From assembly GCA_900660155.1 (NCBI GenBank), contig CABFPE010000212.1:280096-331656 (forward strand): 51,561 nucleotides of DNA. The letters are read 5' to 3'. The DNA comes from Hofstenia miamia. Its lineage: Eukaryota; Xenacoelomorpha; Acoela; Hofsteniidae. A program made the translations under genes and the position numbers. The notes under the pieces are model-generated. The model searched no databases. It was not told where the DNA came from and saw only the letters and a program-made list of their open reading frames with translations. This document shows positions 50,450 through 51,561 of the stretch, in pieces (the stretch's first letter is position 1; each line of letters opens with the position of its first letter).

Positions 50450-51561
50450 AAAAAAGGACTGGTCAATTATCTAAAAGAGTTTTATGAGTTAGTTAAATGT
50501 ATATATACATGCATAAAATGCATAAGCAATCCTCCTATTCTGTTAATTGGTTCTCAGATAGGACAGTGGTTTTTATTATATATTCAATGGTTGCATAGTA
50601 ATTTGATGTATTATTTAAGTCAGATAATCTGTGAAAGTCTATGGGTTTAATGCTATTCTGGCTGTACAATGAAATATTAGATGCTTGGGGTTCTCATTTT
50701 CAAGATAACATAATCTACATAAGGGAGTCTTAATTAATTTTTAATAGAAGAATTTATCACAGTTTATAATTTGATTGATGATGACCTTATACATTATTGT
50801 TTTAGTGTCCAGACAAATTTAGAAGTGTGTATTTTTTAAGGATTATTTTGAATGCAATATATTGAAATATTTCAATAACTTAATGCTTTATTGAAAATAT
50901 TCAAAATATCTGGGTTGCTATAATTACAAAAATCACTAAAAGGTTTTCCTTTAATTGATGAGTTAAATTATAACCTGGAACTCTGCTTGTGTATTATGAA
51001 GTTTGCAAATTTTCAGGCTCAATATTGCAGTTAAATTGGATTGGTTCCCCATGTTTTTGGTTGTCAAATAAATTAGTCTAATATCAAACTACAGCTCTTT
51101 GGGCTTAATTGGAAATTACACCTTGAAATATCTTTAGTATAGATGCTAATTGGGGACATATAGTTTAAAAGACTTTGTTAATGTTATGTTATTGAGCATG
51201 TCAATCAGATTGTTTCAAGGAGTATAATTTGAAATAACATTAGAGAACAATGTACTTATAGGGTGGCATTTGGTGTTTAGTATTGTGAATATTAGGTTAA
51301 TTTTATATGCAAGCTTATAGTAATAAATGCTTTTAATATAATCACACTCTTTTGCAGTTACAATATAATAATTTTGTTGGTCTTGAATAATCATTATTTT
51401 TCCAAATAGCATTATTGATTGCATTTTGAATTGTATTGCTTACAGGTAGAGGTGGGTAAAACTGTACTTGATATAATGGGAACCCAAGGGCTATGCCCGA
51501 ATTGTCCTGGAGAGTAACCTCCATGTGGTGGTTCCTGGGCAGGCGGAGACGCTGAGCCAAT
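50450..51561 (-). mobile_element. LINE relic, C-terminal region with CCHC motif
   Basis: Minus strand, running off the window edge. LCRLCYLENENPKHLIFHCT near 50725-50665 is a C-x2-C-x9-H-x4-C motif, typical of the extreme C-terminus of many LINE ORF2 proteins. Upstream, open stretches at 51560-51342 (NTIQNAINNAIWKNND) and 51424-51215 may belong to the preceding region. Broken; family not assigned. Confidence 0.5.

Noticed and set aside
1-51561. CRISPR arrays, operons, prokaryotic-type defence or toxin systems
   Set aside because: Split genes with GT-AG introns, eukaryotic receptors and LINE/LTR/MITE content show this is animal nuclear DNA; no regularly spaced array is present.

Overview
The window is AT-rich nuclear DNA from an invertebrate animal. 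It has spliced genes with GT-AG introns, a rhodopsin-class receptor, a nicotinic-type Cys-loop receptor, and a dense, varied load of old transposons. Scaffold gaps (runs of N and single N) show it comes from a draft, partly heterozygous assembly. The sequence alone does not fix the phylum.

Host genes. (1) At 368-1401 on the + strand are the last two exons of a peptide-type GPCR; its 5' part lies outside the window. (2) From 31135 down to 9393 on the - strand is one complete Cys-loop (nAChR-like) ligand-gated channel gene. I assembled it by hand from nine exons whose splice phases all agree, giving 422 codons and a stop. It has a signal peptide, a canonical Cys-loop, four membrane segments, the ancient 45-nt exon 3 and a near-canonical 107-nt exon 4. 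The channel residues are kept, but most of the acetylcholine-binding aromatics and the paired cysteines are missing, so it looks like an orphan or structural subunit.

Mobile elements at 1.6-31 kb, many inside the receptor introns: two piggyBac-type TTAA MITEs, a Penelope-like element with GIY-YIG domain and a hammerhead-like motif, a hyper-palindromic foldback element, two CGGBP1-like hAT transposase relics in opposite orientation, nested LINEs with a 9-bp target duplication, a near-perfect palindromic MITE, a PIF/Harbinger-type MITE, a LINE with endonuclease and RT remnants, and a mariner-type MITE in intron 1.

From 31.5 kb to the end no host gene is visible. This part holds LINE relics (31.6-33.2, 46.0-46.6, 49.6-50.4, 50.45-51.56 kb) and a nest of broken Ty3/Gypsy-type LTR fossils: a long minus-strand one at about 45.7-37.3 kb, a separate LTR plus gag piece at 39.7-38.2 kb, and a plus-strand pol fragment at 47.0-49.2 kb.

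Three places look like assembly artefacts: contig redundancy at 13.1-14.7 kb, two near-identical 876-bp copies at 42.7-44.45 kb joined by one N, and the 55-N gap at 26452-26506 flanked by the same repeat.
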